DNA of 34,485 nucleotides from Sulfurospirillum sp. GTDB lineage: Bacteria > Campylobacterota > Campylobacteria > Campylobacterales > Sulfurospirillaceae. Below, piece after piece: positions 1 to 8,874 of this stretch (within the stretch, counting starts at the first letter, position 1; each line of letters opens with the position of its first letter). Where the stretch lies: the NCBI GenBank assembly GCA_014859685.1, contig JACUTU010000012.1, positions 1-34,485 of the forward strand, given 5' to 3'. Under the pieces are notes generated by a model. It did not search any database and was not told where the DNA came from. It saw nothing but the letters and a program-made list of their open reading frames with translations. The position numbers were made by a program, and so were the translations under genes.

Positions 1-28
1 ACTATATCAAATAAATTTAATTTTTTAG

Positions 29-547
29 GTTTACACAGTTAGATTTACGCTCTCAAAAGGTATTATAGAGTATGGAAATGATTATTTTGTTGAAATCTCA
101 GGATATAGTGAAGCTGAATTAATAGGCAAGCCACATAGCATCATACGCCATCCTGATATGCCAAAAATCGCGTTTAAGCTTATGTGGGATAGAATTAATA
201 AAGCGGAGAACTTTATAGCGATTGTCAAAAACCTCGCAAAAGACGGAAGTTATTATTGGGTTGTAACAGATTTTGAACCAAAAGTTGACCCGATTACAAA
301 TGAAATAATTTCACATTCCGCATTTAGAAAAGCAGCATCTCAAAATGCAATAAATACAATAACACCTTTATACCAAAAACTTTTAGAGATAGAAAAAGAA
401 GGAGGCATGGAAGCCAGTGAAAAGTATCTTCGTTCACTTTTAGAAGATAAACATATCACTTATGATGAGTTTATTAATGATGTTGTCGGCAATCATGGCA
501 TGTTTAAAATATTTTTTGCAGCTATGAAAAAAGTGTTTTCTTGGTAA
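29..547 (+). pseudogene. PAS-domain protein lacking a start codon
   Basis: The frame encodes a PAS sensor domain of the Aer-like type common in Campylobacterota: I-I-E-Y-G-N-D-Y-F, then S-G-Y-S-E-A-E-L-I-G-K-P-H, then I-R-H-P-D-M-P. These motifs lie before the first ATG at 158, so that ATG cannot be the true start. Reading back in frame gives coherent PAS sequence to about codon 29, then TAG at 26-28, with no ATG, GTG or TTG between. The gene is therefore missing its start, through a 5' lesion or rearrangement, or uses a rare start. The C-terminal 60 residues are a helical tail, so it would be a stand-alone PAS protein rather than a chemoreceptor. A REP-like repeat lies just after the stop. 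PAS identity is sure; the broken state is probable. Confidence 0.6.
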
Positions 548-562
548 ATTTTGATAATGTAT

Positions 563-583
563 AAAATGGGGACAGGCTACTTT
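563..583 (+). repeat. REP-like 21-bp repeat, copy 1
   Basis: This copy contains the core ATGGGGACAGGCTACTTT, found again at 5501-5524, 5534-5557 (inverted), 7490-7514 (inverted) and 22243-22267. It sits between the convergent PAS gene and the oxidase gene. Similar strings accompany REP-associated tyrosine transposases in my recollection; a transposase remnant lies near the last copy. Confidence 0.75.
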
Positions 584-585
584 AA

Positions 586-1785
586 TTAGTGTTGGTTTTT
601 TTGTATGTGATTTTCTACTACCCAATTTGCAAAAGGAATGGACGAGGTGAATGCGGGGCTTACGGCGTTGAGTACATGTACGCTCTGTGCATCGCTTTGT
701 ACTACAAAATCTTGTACAAGTTTCAGTGTGTCTGTGTTGAGCAATTGCGCTCTGATACCGGGGGCTGACCACTCTTGGTAGCCGCTATGATCCATCTTCC
801 ATGTAAGTTTTTTGGCAAGCTTTATGAGGTGGGACTTGAGATATTTTCTCATCTCGCTTAGAGCAAGTTTACGAAAACCAAAGGCGTTTGTGTAAAAAAG
901 TTTGGCTTCAAAAAAGAGTATTTCTCGCATCTCTTCTTGGGAAAAATTTTGGAAGCCTTTGTAATTTTCTCTCCAAAATGCAGGGATTGCTGTTGGTCCT
1001 ATTTTGGCTTCATTGTGTATGGTAAGCGTGTAGTGTACGCCCAAAAATGGGTTCGCTAGATTTGGTACAGGATAGATATTTGTTTGTAGGTTGCTTTTAT
1101 TTGCTTTGTCTTTGAGATAAATGCCCTTAAATGGAATGATGATGAAATTTTTTGCAAAACCGTACTCTTTGGCTATCTTATCTGCGTATAATCCAGCACA
1201 ATTGATCACTTTTTTGCAACGAATAACACCTTGATTTGTGAGAATTTCTTCGTGATTTATCTTTTTTTCATAGCGCGTGTTTGTGAGTATTACTATGCCG
1301 ATTTCACTTGCAAGTTTGGCAAATTCGCGCGTCAATTCTTTTGGATCGACGCTTGCGGTGGTAGGAGAGAAAAGTGCTTTTTTGTGTGTTTTGACATTTG
1401 GATATCTGCTTGCAAGCTCTTCTTCACTAAGCCATACAAGTTTGACGCCATTTGTATTGCCTCTTTTTTTAAGCTCATCAAGACCAGCAAGCTCCTCTTC
1501 GTTTGTAGCAACGATAACTTTGCCACATTGATTGATCGCAACGCCTCTTTTTTTGCAAAATTCTCGCATAAGTTTGTTGCCATCGCGGGTAAATCTTGCT
1601 TTGAGTGAATCTGCTGAATAGTAAAATCCAGCATGCAGTACTCCAGAGTTTCTCCCGCTACTGTGCAGAGCAATATCGCGTTCTTTTTCAATCAAGATTA
1701 CCTTACATGTAGGCTCTTTTTGTTTGAGTGTGATTGCGATATTGAGTCCTATAATGCCCCCACCAATAACGAGATAATCATACAT
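586..1785 (-). CDS. lhgO: LhgO-like L-2-hydroxyglutarate oxidase (FAD)
   Basis: This is an FAD-dependent oxidoreductase of the DAO family that most resembles LhgO, which oxidises L-2-hydroxyglutarate to 2-oxoglutarate and passes electrons to the membrane pool. The N-terminus has the dinucleotide-binding motif V-I-G-G-G-I-I-G. It is followed by the family signature H-S-S-G-R-N-S-G-V-L-H-A-G near residue 42. The length of about 399 residues is normal. I place the start at the ATG at 1785, which overlaps the stop of the upstream LUD gene in a TGATG; a TTG one codon earlier is also possible. It is the last gene of a minus-strand set with the LUD protein and TRAP transporter, suggesting uptake and oxidation of a 2-hydroxy acid. 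The exact substrate is inferred from the family. Confidence 0.82.
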   Translation of the reverse strand: MYDYLVIGGGIIGLNIAITLKQKEPTCKVILIEKERDIALHSSGRNSGVLHAGFYYSADSLKARFTRDGNKLMREFCKKRGVAINQCGKVIVATNEEELAGLDELKKRGNTNGVKLVWLSEEELASRYPNVKTHKKALFSPTTASVDPKELTREFAKLASEIGIVILTNTRYEKKINHEEILTNQGVIRCKKVINCAGLYADKIAKEYGFAKNFIIIPFKGIYLKDKANKSNLQTNIYPVPNLANPFLGVHYTLTIHNEAKIGPTAIPAFWRENYKGFQNFSQEEMREILFFEAKLFYTNAFGFRKLALSEMRKYLKSHLIKLAKKLTWKMDHSGYQEWSAPGIRAQLLNTDTLKLVQDFVVQSDAQSVHVLNAVSPAFTSSIPFANWVVENHIQKNQH

Positions 1786-2381
1786 CAATAGCCCAATTCT
1801 TCATCTATGAGAATGATAGTTGTGCGTCCCTTTTCATCACCATTTATGTAGGTAAATTTATTGCCAATATTGTCTTGATTGTAGTGAGGTTCTTTACCCA
1901 TTTCGATGGCTTTTGCATTCATACGCTCTATATTTTTTGCAGCAGCCACGGTTTTAATACGCTCAAAACCCTCTTGAATATTTTTGACTATCTTGTTTTT
2001 ACCTACTAAAATGAGTACTTTTTTAGGGCCAAATATCTGCGCAGCTACTCTGTTGCCACTCCCATCAGCATTGATAAGTTCGCCATTTTCGCTGATAGCA
2101 TTTGAACTACAGATAAAAAGATCACTCAGCATGCCTTCTCTTCTGCGTTTTGTGTTCTCTTGCATACTGATGCCAGTTTCATATTGGTTAAAAAGCGTGA
2201 TACCTTTATGGTTTATCACAAAATCAAGTAATCCCACTTGCAAAACTGTGGTTGAACCGCCTAGTCCTACACGCATTCCTTCTTTTACAAATGTTTTACT
2301 AACTTCTAAAGCTTCCTCTTTTGTGGCAACTTCTATGACTTCAAATCCATTTTTTTCTAAATTTTCGATGAGTTTACTCAA
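1785..2381 (-). CDS. LUD-domain protein (LutC/YkgG-like, DUF162)
   Basis: This 198-residue protein is a stand-alone LUD domain. Visible hallmarks are V-G-L-G-G-S-T-T near residue 40, the central S-N-A-I-S-E-N-G-E-L-I-N-A-D-G-S-G-N-R-V block, and V-L-I-L-V-G-K-N-K-I. LUD proteins are linked to lactate and related hydroxy-acid use, but small stand-alone forms like this have no firm reaction assigned. The start is TTG at 2381, supported by an AGGA ribosome site about 8 bases before it. It lies 22 bases downstream of the TRAP permease gene and touches lhgO, so it is very likely co-transcribed with them. A role in hydroxy-acid metabolism is inferred from this context. Confidence 0.82.
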   Translation of the reverse strand: MSKLIENLEKNGFEVIEVATKEEALEVSKTFVKEGMRVGLGGSTTVLQVGLLDFVINHKGITLFNQYETGISMQENTKRRREGMLSDLFICSSNAISENGELINADGSGNRVAAQIFGPKKVLILVGKNKIVKNIQEGFERIKTVAAAKNIERMNAKAIEMGKEPHYNQDNIGNKFTYINGDEKGRTTIILIDEELGY

Positions 2382-2403
2382 GCTTTTTCCTTTCTAGCTG
2401 ATG

Positions 2404-4356
2404 TTACGCACTAAAACCAACGCGTCCGTTTTTAATTTTATGTAAAATCATGGCACAAGAAAACAAAATAACTCCTAAAAGATGGGTATTTGCTACAAAA
2501 TCAAACTGACTCTTCCAGCCCAAATGATCATCATGGGCAAAAAGCAAAAATGTAGCGACGATAAATAATGCGTGTTGAGAAATTGAGAGTTTTCTATCCC
2601 AAAACCTTTCAACACTGATCGCAAATGATGCGATACCAATTATCGCGAAAAAAAACACCTCAAATCGTTCGCCCCAATCACCAGTAACTAATGGGGTAAA
2701 AGCAAAAAGTAACGGCACGATATACAAACCTTTGCCTAGTTTCCATGATTCAAGCCCCGTTCGCATAGGTGGCGTTCCTGCAATGCCAGCTGCTGCAAAT
2801 GCTGCTAAGCAAACAGGTGGAGTGAGATTTGAGTCTTGAGAGAGCCAAAAGATGATGAGATGTGCTGAAAGCAGATACATAGTCGCATCTGGTACTTCAA
2901 TGCCCATATTGACAAGTGCTGCCATTTGGGGGGAAAGCATAAGTCCTACAAGTGCGGGTGCACATAAAACCGCCAAAACAACATAAGAAGCGGTAACAGG
3001 AAGCCCCATGCCAAGAATTAAAGAGGCAATTGCCACTAAAATTAAAGCGATGATGAGCTGATTGTCTGACCATTCCATGATGAGTTGTGAAAAAGTTATG
3101 CCAATTCCTGAGATATTGATAGAACCCACAATGATACCAACACCGACGAGCAAAACACCTGTAACAACCATATTTTGCGCCCCAAGTGCCAATGCGTCAA
3201 AGATGTCTTTTATGCTCATCCGCTTGTTTTTTGTAAGGTAAGAAGCAAAGATGATAGCAAGTATAGAGATGCCGGCCGCATAAGTTGGCGTAAAACCATA
3301 AATTAGCAAAGAAATAAGTGAAACCAAGGGTATGATAAAGTGAAAACCTTCCCTTATAATCGGCCAAAGATTTACTTTTTCACCATCTGCGTCTATGTGA
3401 TATTTTTTTGCATGGATATGGATATAAACATTGATAGAAGCAAAATAGATGATAGCTGGCAAGATGGAGACAAGTATGATGGTTACAAAGGGAATTTGTG
3501 TAATTTGTGCCATGATAAATGCTCCAGCTCCCATGATGGGAGGCATAATCTGCCCGCCCGTACTCGCCGCTGTTTCAACACCTGCTGCAAAAACTGCTTT
3601 GAAGCCATTTTTTTTCATCATCGGAATGGTTATCGAGCCCGTGGAAACGGTATTTGCTACAGCACTTCCTGAGATAGTTCCCATGAGAGCGGAGCTAAAA
3701 ACTGCTACATGCCCAGCACCTCCTTTAAATCTTGAAGTGATAGCTCTTGAGAGATCCACGATAAAATCCCCAGCACCACTTTTGAGCAAAAAAGCTGCAA
3801 AGAGGATAAACATAAAAACATAAGTTGAAGAGATAGTTGCAATGGAGCCGAAAAGTCCCTCGTCGGTAAAGTACATACGGTATAAAAATCGCTCAACGCT
3901 CATGCCGCCAAAAGCAAAAACACCGCTCAGAAATTGCCCATAATACACGATGTATCCTATGGCTGCGAGCATGATAAAAGGTATGATGTAACCTGTTGTT
4001 CTGCGGGTAATTTCAAGCGATAAGATGATGGTAAGCATCGCTATATTAACATCCCAATAACGCATATTGCCATTGGCTATCGCATAGAGAGACTCTTCAA
4101 AAAACACAAGATAGAAAAATGGAATCAACACCAATACAGACAGAAAAATATCTATTATTGATATAAATTCACCGTTTTGAGTATCTGCGCTTTTGTAACT
4201 CAAAAATCCAAGACTCGCTAGAAAGGAAAAGTGTGCTGCATTAAACCACAAATCGCTCATGCCACCTTGTATATTGACATAGAAGTGAAACACGGAGATA
4301 AATATGGCGTAAAGAAATACAAATTTCTTTACGCTAGCTTTTTTGATAGCAAGCAT
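2404..4356 (-). CDS. TRAP transporter fused permease (DctQM fusion)
   Basis: This 650-residue polytopic membrane protein fuses the small and large TRAP permease subunits, the type paired with TAXI binding proteins. The region from about residue 120 to 550 holds the DctM-like core, with G-T-I-S-G-S-A-V-A-N-T, T-A-A-S-T-G-G-Q-I-M-P-P-I-M-G and I-L-G-M-G-L-P-V-T-A-S-Y-V. It would import an organic anion using an ion gradient. The gene follows the TAXI gene by 4 bases and precedes the LUD gene by 22. The C-terminal 100 residues add further membrane helices typical of the fused form. Neighbouring oxidase genes point to a hydroxy or dicarboxylic acid as substrate, which is inference. Confidence 0.93.
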   Translation of the reverse strand: MLAIKKASVKKFVFLYAIFISVFHFYVNIQGGMSDLWFNAAHFSFLASLGFLSYKSADTQNGEFISIIDIFLSVLVLIPFFYLVFFEESLYAIANGNMRYWDVNIAMLTIILSLEITRRTTGYIIPFIMLAAIGYIVYYGQFLSGVFAFGGMSVERFLYRMYFTDEGLFGSIATISSTYVFMFILFAAFLLKSGAGDFIVDLSRAITSRFKGGAGHVAVFSSALMGTISGSAVANTVSTGSITIPMMKKNGFKAVFAAGVETAASTGGQIMPPIMGAGAFIMAQITQIPFVTIILVSILPAIIYFASINVYIHIHAKKYHIDADGEKVNLWPIIREGFHFIIPLVSLISLLIYGFTPTYAAGISILAIIFASYLTKNKRMSIKDIFDALALGAQNMVVTGVLLVGVGIIVGSINISGIGITFSQLIMEWSDNQLIIALILVAIASLILGMGLPVTASYVVLAVLCAPALVGLMLSPQMAALVNMGIEVPDATMYLLSAHLIIFWLSQDSNLTPPVCLAAFAAAGIAGTPPMRTGLESWKLGKGLYIVPLLFAFTPLVTGDWGERFEVFFFAIIGIASFAISVERFWDRKLSISQHALFIVATFLLFAHDDHLGWKSQFDFVANTHLLGVILFSCAMILHKIKNGRVGFSA

Positions 4357-4360
4357 CCCA

Positions 4361-5380
4361 TTACTCTGCTATGAGTCTTTGCGGAATGGCGATGCCTTGT
4401 TCTTTATAATATTTTGCCGCACCTGAATGCAATGGCATTGGGAGTCCATCGATCGCTTTTTTGATGTCCATCGCTTTTGTTGCCTTATGCACTGTGTTGA
4501 GAAAAGCAAGATTTTCATACATAGTTTTAGTCAAAAGATACACAGTTTCCTCTGGAGTGTCGGCCGTTACTACAAGTAAATTTGGTTGTGCTATAGTGTT
4601 GATAGCCGCTTTTTGTCCTGGATAAGTCTCTTTTGGGATGACAAATCGTGTCCAAACAGGATAGGACTCTGCTATCTGTGCGATATTTGCATCGCTAAAT
4701 TCTAAGTGTTTAATCTTATCTGCACCAATCGTTGCATAAGCGTTGGTGATCGCACTTGTTGGGATACCTGATGGGATATTCATACCATCAATTTTTCCAT
4801 CTTGCATCGCTGTCGAACTGGGTCCATAACCCAAATATTGCATATCCATCTTTGCAATATCAATACCAAGTGCACCGAGGATAGATTCACCTGAGACTAG
4901 CGTTCCTGAGCCTCTACCGCCTATAGCAAACTTCTTACCATAGAGATTTGTCATATCCATGATATTGCCACTTTTTGCTATTTCATTAGTCACAACAAAT
5001 TGCTCAACATTTTGCCATAACATACTAATAGAGCGAAGATTTTTCTTTGGAGCATCGGCGTATTTTGCTTTTCCTTGCCATGCCATTGAGCCAAAAAGTG
5101 CCTGAATGATAGAAAAATTAACTTCGCCTTTTTCCATCATATCAATATTTTCTCCACTTCCTGCACTTGAGATTGCAGAGAAAGTCATCTTGTGATCTTT
5201 TGCAAGTTTTAAACTGGCAATAGTAGCGATACCAACGCCTACTGGGTAAAATGTACCACCAGTACTAGCGGTTGCTATGATATACTTTTGCTCTTTTGGC
5301 GCTGCGTGAAGAGTGCTTAAGAGTGCGAGTGAAAGGACTGAAGTGGATAGAATTTTTTTAAGAAAATTCTGTTTTTTCAT
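4361..5380 (-). CDS. TAXI-family TRAP solute-binding protein
   Basis: This is a periplasmic receptor for the TRAP transporter encoded immediately downstream. It has a clear Sec signal peptide (K-K-I-L-S-T-S-V-L-S-L-A-L-L ending near A-A-P-K at residue 28). The mature N-terminus reads I-A-T-A-S-T-G-G-T-F-Y-P-V-G, the hallmark of the TAXI family, and the ligand-binding core includes G-G-R-G-S-G-T. The length of 339 residues is usual. Four bases separate it from the permease gene, so the two form one transcript. The substrate cannot be read from the sequence; glutamate-like or 2-hydroxy acids are plausible given lhgO. Confidence 0.93.
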   Translation of the reverse strand: MKKQNFLKKILSTSVLSLALLSTLHAAPKEQKYIIATASTGGTFYPVGVGIATIASLKLAKDHKMTFSAISSAGSGENIDMMEKGEVNFSIIQALFGSMAWQGKAKYADAPKKNLRSISMLWQNVEQFVVTNEIAKSGNIMDMTNLYGKKFAIGGRGSGTLVSGESILGALGIDIAKMDMQYLGYGPSSTAMQDGKIDGMNIPSGIPTSAITNAYATIGADKIKHLEFSDANIAQIAESYPVWTRFVIPKETYPGQKAAINTIAQPNLLVVTADTPEETVYLLTKTMYENLAFLNTVHKATKAMDIKKAIDGLPMPLHSGAAKYYKEQGIAIPQRLIAE

Positions 5381-5419
5381 CTGATGCTCCTTAGAAATTT
5401 TATATAAGAATCATATAGT

Positions 5420-5441
5420 AAAATTGCAATAAAATTGCAAT
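5420..5441. repeat. 11-bp tandem repeat upstream of the TAXI gene
   Basis: AAAATTGCAAT occurs twice in direct succession about 40 bases upstream of the TAXI gene start. It could be an operator or curved-DNA element for the transporter operon. The sequence is AT-rich, so chance is not excluded. Confidence 0.45.
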
Positions 5442-5500
5442 AAAGTTCTTGATTTTTCTGAAATAATTTGAAAGTGTTACTTTTCTATAATGATAAATGT

Positions 5501-5557
5501 GAAAATGGGGACAGGCTACTTTTTTGATTTCATAAAAAGTAGCCTGTCCCCATTTTC
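5501..5557. repeat. Inverted pair of REP-like repeats (REPIN-like palindrome)
   Basis: Two perfect 24-base arms (5501-5524 and 5534-5557) carrying the ATGGGGACAGGCTACTTT core face each other across a 9-base loop. They would form a long hairpin in DNA or RNA. The arrangement matches that of REPINs, which are mobilised in trans by RAYT transposases. It lies between sorB and the TAXI gene and may also block read-through. Confidence 0.8.
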
Positions 5558-5568
5558 TAAATAAATTT

Positions 5569-5598
5569 AGAAAAGCCTTAAAATATTAAGGCTTTTCT
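5569..5598 (-). terminator. Hairpin at the end of sorAB
   Basis: A perfect 12-base stem (AGAAAAGCCTTA with its complement) and 6-base loop overlap the sorB stop codon. On the minus strand a T-rich stretch follows. It is a likely terminator for sorAB. Confidence 0.6.
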
Positions 5599-5953
5599 AT
5601 TTGCTGTAAGGATTAGGGGGTAGGGCTGTAAGTTTAAGATTTGGTCGTCTTGAAGCTTTAGTTGGTGGATAATTGGTTGAGAGATAAGTAAGTATAGTAT
5701 CTTCCAGCTTTGGCTCAAACTTCCAGAGTCCTTGTGTTTTTTGCATCCATCTTATCATGGATAACCACGAATCACGATCGCCTTTTTGCAGTGTTATAAA
5801 CTTTGCAGAATGGCACACCGTACAATTTGTTTTAACATCTTCAAAGCCAGGGGCTATTATCAACCCTGTTTCTGCATCAAATTTTTGAGCAGCATGTAGC
5901 GTCGCAAAACTCAAAAATATACCAAAACTTAATCTAAGAAGTGTCTTTTTCAT
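5597..5953 (-). CDS. sorB: SorB-like monoheme cytochrome c, electron acceptor of SorA
   Basis: This small periplasmic c-type cytochrome has a Sec signal peptide ending near L-H-A-A and a single heme motif, C-T-V-C-H, about 45 residues in. It corresponds to the cytochrome subunit of sulfite:cytochrome c oxidoreductase, such as Cj0004 of Campylobacter jejuni. It takes electrons from the molybdenum subunit and passes them to the respiratory chain. An ATG repeated in tandem makes the start ambiguous (5956 or 5953); the second has better spacing from the AGGAG site. The gene follows sorA by about 10 bases. The Pro-rich C-terminus has no known role. Confidence 0.85.
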   Translation of the reverse strand: MKKTLLRLSFGIFLSFATLHAAQKFDAETGLIIAPGFEDVKTNCTVCHSAKFITLQKGDRDSWLSMIRWMQKTQGLWKFEPKLEDTILTYLSTNYPPTKASRRPNLKLTALPPNPYSK

Positions 5954-5965
5954 CATCACTCCTTT

Positions 5966-7291
5966 CTATACAACTTGAACAGCTATGCGATGACACGCAT
6001 TATTTAAATAACCTCTAGGGTTCCAGCCTGGAACTATTATTGGTTGTGCTTTTCCATTGGTATCTGTAGCGCGTGCCCAAACTTCATAGTATCCTTTTTT
6101 AGGGAATTTTGTGCTTGCTTCCCACTCCTGCCAAGCAAGCCTATTGACCGGTTTTTTTAGAACAGCTTTTTGCCAAGTTGCACCAAAATCTATAGATATA
6201 TCCATATCGCTCACCGACAAATCCCCTGCCCATGCTTTACCCCTAAAGGCAAAAACTTCTCCAAGAGCATGTGTAACGCCAGATTTTGGATAAGTAATTA
6301 TTGATTTTACGGGCATAGATTCAATAATACACATATCTTCATTCGGTACTTTTGAGCCAGGTGCAACAGGATTGCATGGAACTCTGTATGATTGACCTGT
6401 CATTTTTTCACCATCATGTTCTTTGTTTCTGATAACAATCTTTGTTAACCATTTTCCACTTACAGATGCTGGAAAACCACCCGCTATTAAGCGTAAAGGA
6501 AAACCATTGTAATGAGGTATATCTTCCCCTTCATAAGACCAAGCTATAAGAGTTTCATCTTCAAGTGCTTTACTCATAGGAACACCTCTAGATATAACAA
6601 CCCTCGAAGGATCTCCGCTTAGATGAACATCTGCCCCATAATAACCAACATAAACAGCATCATCTTTTATGCCACAAGCATTAAGAACATCTTTGAGTTT
6701 CACACCAGTCCATCTTCCACATCCTATAGCGCCAACCGTCCATTGATTTCCTTTTGCAGGAGGACTCACTTCACTCCGTCCGTTGCCACCACACTCAAGT
6801 TGCAGTGCATATGTATGGTGTTTAAACTTTGATTTAAGATCAGCTATACTAAAAGATTGAGGATTTAAACAACTCTCGCCAGAAATTTCAAGACGCCAAG
6901 CATTTACATCTATACTTGACTCTTCAGGCGGCACGCCATTGTTTCTTATGAAAAAGTGCTTTGCTGGAGTAAACATATCATCTAGCAAATGTGGCGGGGT
7001 TTCTGCATTTACGGGGCGATCATTAAGATAAACCAAACCGTCTTTTCCGGCTATTTTAAAAGGAGTCGTTGTGTCTGCAAGTAGCGCAGGTATTAGACCT
7101 CCTGGCATCTGATTTGCAAAAGGTATGTTTGATCCGACAATTGCTGCCATTGCGAGCAAAGAACTCTTCTTTAAAAATCCTCTTCTAGTCGTAGGATTTA
7201 CTTCTCGTCCGAAGATAGATTTATCTGCTTCGCTAGGATCAATAAAATAGGCTTCATGTAAACCAATTTCTTTTTTTTCATTTTTTTTCAT
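5966..7291 (-). CDS. sorA: SorA-like sulfite:cytochrome c oxidoreductase, molybdopterin subunit
   Basis: This 441-residue molybdoenzyme oxidises sulfite to sulfate in the periplasm. A twin-arginine signal (T-T-R-R-G-F-L-K-K-S, near residue 37) exports it folded with its cofactor. The sulfite-oxidase molybdopterin domain follows, with the molybdenum-binding cysteine in L-E-C-G-G-N-G-R-S. After it comes the dimerisation domain at about residues 310-440 (S-G-V-T-H-A-L-G and S-I-D-F-G-A-T-W). It is paired with the monoheme cytochrome gene downstream, as in C. jejuni Cj0005-Cj0004. Sulfite removal or energy conservation from sulfite is the expected role. Confidence 0.9.
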   Translation of the reverse strand: MKKNEKKEIGLHEAYFIDPSEADKSIFGREVNPTTRRGFLKKSSLLAMAAIVGSNIPFANQMPGGLIPALLADTTTPFKIAGKDGLVYLNDRPVNAETPPHLLDDMFTPAKHFFIRNNGVPPEESSIDVNAWRLEISGESCLNPQSFSIADLKSKFKHHTYALQLECGGNGRSEVSPPAKGNQWTVGAIGCGRWTGVKLKDVLNACGIKDDAVYVGYYGADVHLSGDPSRVVISRGVPMSKALEDETLIAWSYEGEDIPHYNGFPLRLIAGGFPASVSGKWLTKIVIRNKEHDGEKMTGQSYRVPCNPVAPGSKVPNEDMCIIESMPVKSIITYPKSGVTHALGEVFAFRGKAWAGDLSVSDMDISIDFGATWQKAVLKKPVNRLAWQEWEASTKFPKKGYYEVWARATDTNGKAQPIIVPGWNPRGYLNNACHRIAVQVV

Positions 7292-7607
7292 TTTCGCCTC
7301 CAGAATGATTTATTTGTGACTTTATCAGCTAATGTAACTTTTTTTGGTAAACATGACAAGGCATAGGAGTAAGTGTATTTTACTTTTTGTAAATATTGTT
7401 ACTTTTTGTAAATATTGTTGTTTCAAGCCTTAAATCGCAATAAAACACTTTTAATTACGCTTTTACTATAAATAAATTTTATTTTCAATAAAAAAGTAGC
7501 CTGTCCCCATTTTCAAGTATGAAAGATTTATTACTTAAGAGATACTAGCGAATTTTTAAACTATTTTTTGGTAAAATCAAGTATTTTTAAGAATAAAAGG
7601 TTTCATT
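7292..7607. promoter_or_regulatory. Divergent intergenic region between sorA and leuC
   Basis: This 316-base region contains no gene. It holds a 19-base unit (TTACTTTTTGTAAATATTG) repeated in tandem at 7380-7398 and 7399-7417, and an inverted solo REP-like copy at 7490-7514. A plausible leuC -10 box (TAAAAT, 7572-7577) is followed by an AAAAGG ribosome site. The tandem unit is a candidate operator for sorA. Confidence 0.5.
7490..7514 (-). repeat. REP-like repeat, inverted solo copy
   Basis: The copy is AAAAAAGTAGCCTGTCCCC followed by ATTTTC, the reverse complement of the repeat at 5501. It sits between sorA and leuC. Confidence 0.75.
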
Positions 7608-8873
7608 ATGGCTCAAACTATTACAGAAAAGATATTTAGTGCGCATGTCGGTCGCGAAGTTAGGGCGGGGGAGATTATCAAATGTCCTATCGATATGATT
7701 ATTGGCAATGACATCACAACGCCTATCTCTATCCGTGCTTTTGAAGAGAGTGGCGCGGCTAAACTAGCAAATCCAGATGGTTTTTCTATCGTTATGGATC
7801 ACTTTATCCCTGCAAAAGATATTGCGAGTGCAAATCAAGCTCGTATTAGTCGTGATTTTGCATATAAACACGATCTCAAATACTTTTTTGATGAAAAAGA
7901 TATGGGTATCGAGCATGCACTTTTACCAGAAAAAGGGCTTGTAGGACCTGGTGATGTGATCATCGGTGCAGATAGCCATACATGTACGCACGGCGCACTT
8001 GGAGCATTTTCAACCGGAATGGGAAGTACAGATCTTGCATTTGCTATGATTACAGGTGAGAATTGGTTTAAAGTTCCAGAGGCTATCAAGGTAGTTTTTA
8101 GCGGCAAACCAGCGCCATTTATCTATGGAAAAGATCTTATTCTTGAGGTTATCCGCATACTAGGCGTCGATGGTGCGCTGTATAAAACTTTGGAATTTTG
8201 TGGTGACACTATCGGTTATCTTGGAATGGATGATCGTTTTTCTTTGTGCAATATGGCGATCGAAGCGGGTGCAAAAAATGGTATCATCGCAGTTGATGCA
8301 ATCACAAAAGAGTTTTTGAGTGACAAAAATCTTGCAAGAGAAGCAAAAGAATTCTACTCCGATACTGACGCATACTACACGCAAACGATTCATATCGATG
8401 TTTCCAAACTAGATCCCGTGATTGCATACCCACACTTACCATCAAATGGAAAACCAATCACTCAAGCCGTGAGCGATGATCTTGCACTCGATCAAGTTTT
8501 TATCGGTAGTTGTACAAATGGTAGGCTTGAAGATCTTCGTATCGCAGCTAAGATACTCAAAGGCAAAAAAGTAGCGCGAAAAACAAGACTCATCATAACT
8601 CCAGCGACACAAAAGATCTCAATGCAAGCGCAAAAAGAGGGGCTTGTTGATATCTTTATTCACGCAGGAGCGGTGTTTTCAAACCCTACATGTGGTGCTT
8701 GTTTGGGTGGCTATATGGGAATTTTAGGGCAAAAAGAGCGATGTCTTGCCACCACAAATAGAAACTTCATTGGTCGCATGGGCGATCGTACTTCAGAGAT
8801 CTATCTTGCAAATTCAGCAGTAGCTGCGGCAAGTGCGATTGCTGGAAAGATAGCGGATCCTAGAAGTTTATAG
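7608..8873 (+). CDS. leuC: 3-isopropylmalate dehydratase large subunit
   Basis: This is the large subunit of isopropylmalate isomerase, which converts 2- to 3-isopropylmalate in leucine synthesis using a [4Fe-4S] cluster. Cluster ligands are visible in G-S-C-T-N-G-R and in P-T-C-G-A-C-L-G-G, and the early motif G-A-D-S-H-T-C-T-H-G-A-L-G is typical of the aconitase superfamily. The 421-residue length fits the short archaeal/epsilonproteobacterial type. A -10 box and AAAAGG site precede the ATG. leuD is not in the window. The mobA-like gene begins one base after the stop. Confidence 0.92.
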   Translation: MAQTITEKIFSAHVGREVRAGEIIKCPIDMIIGNDITTPISIRAFEESGAAKLANPDGFSIVMDHFIPAKDIASANQARISRDFAYKHDLKYFFDEKDMGIEHALLPEKGLVGPGDVIIGADSHTCTHGALGAFSTGMGSTDLAFAMITGENWFKVPEAIKVVFSGKPAPFIYGKDLILEVIRILGVDGALYKTLEFCGDTIGYLGMDDRFSLCNMAIEAGAKNGIIAVDAITKEFLSDKNLAREAKEFYSDTDAYYTQTIHIDVSKLDPVIAYPHLPSNGKPITQAVSDDLALDQVFIGSCTNGRLEDLRIAAKILKGKKVARKTRLIITPATQKISMQAQKEGLVDIFIHAGAVFSNPTCGACLGGYMGILGQKERCLATTNRNFIGRMGDRTSEIYLANSAVAAASAIAGKIADPRSL

Positions 8874-8874
8874 T

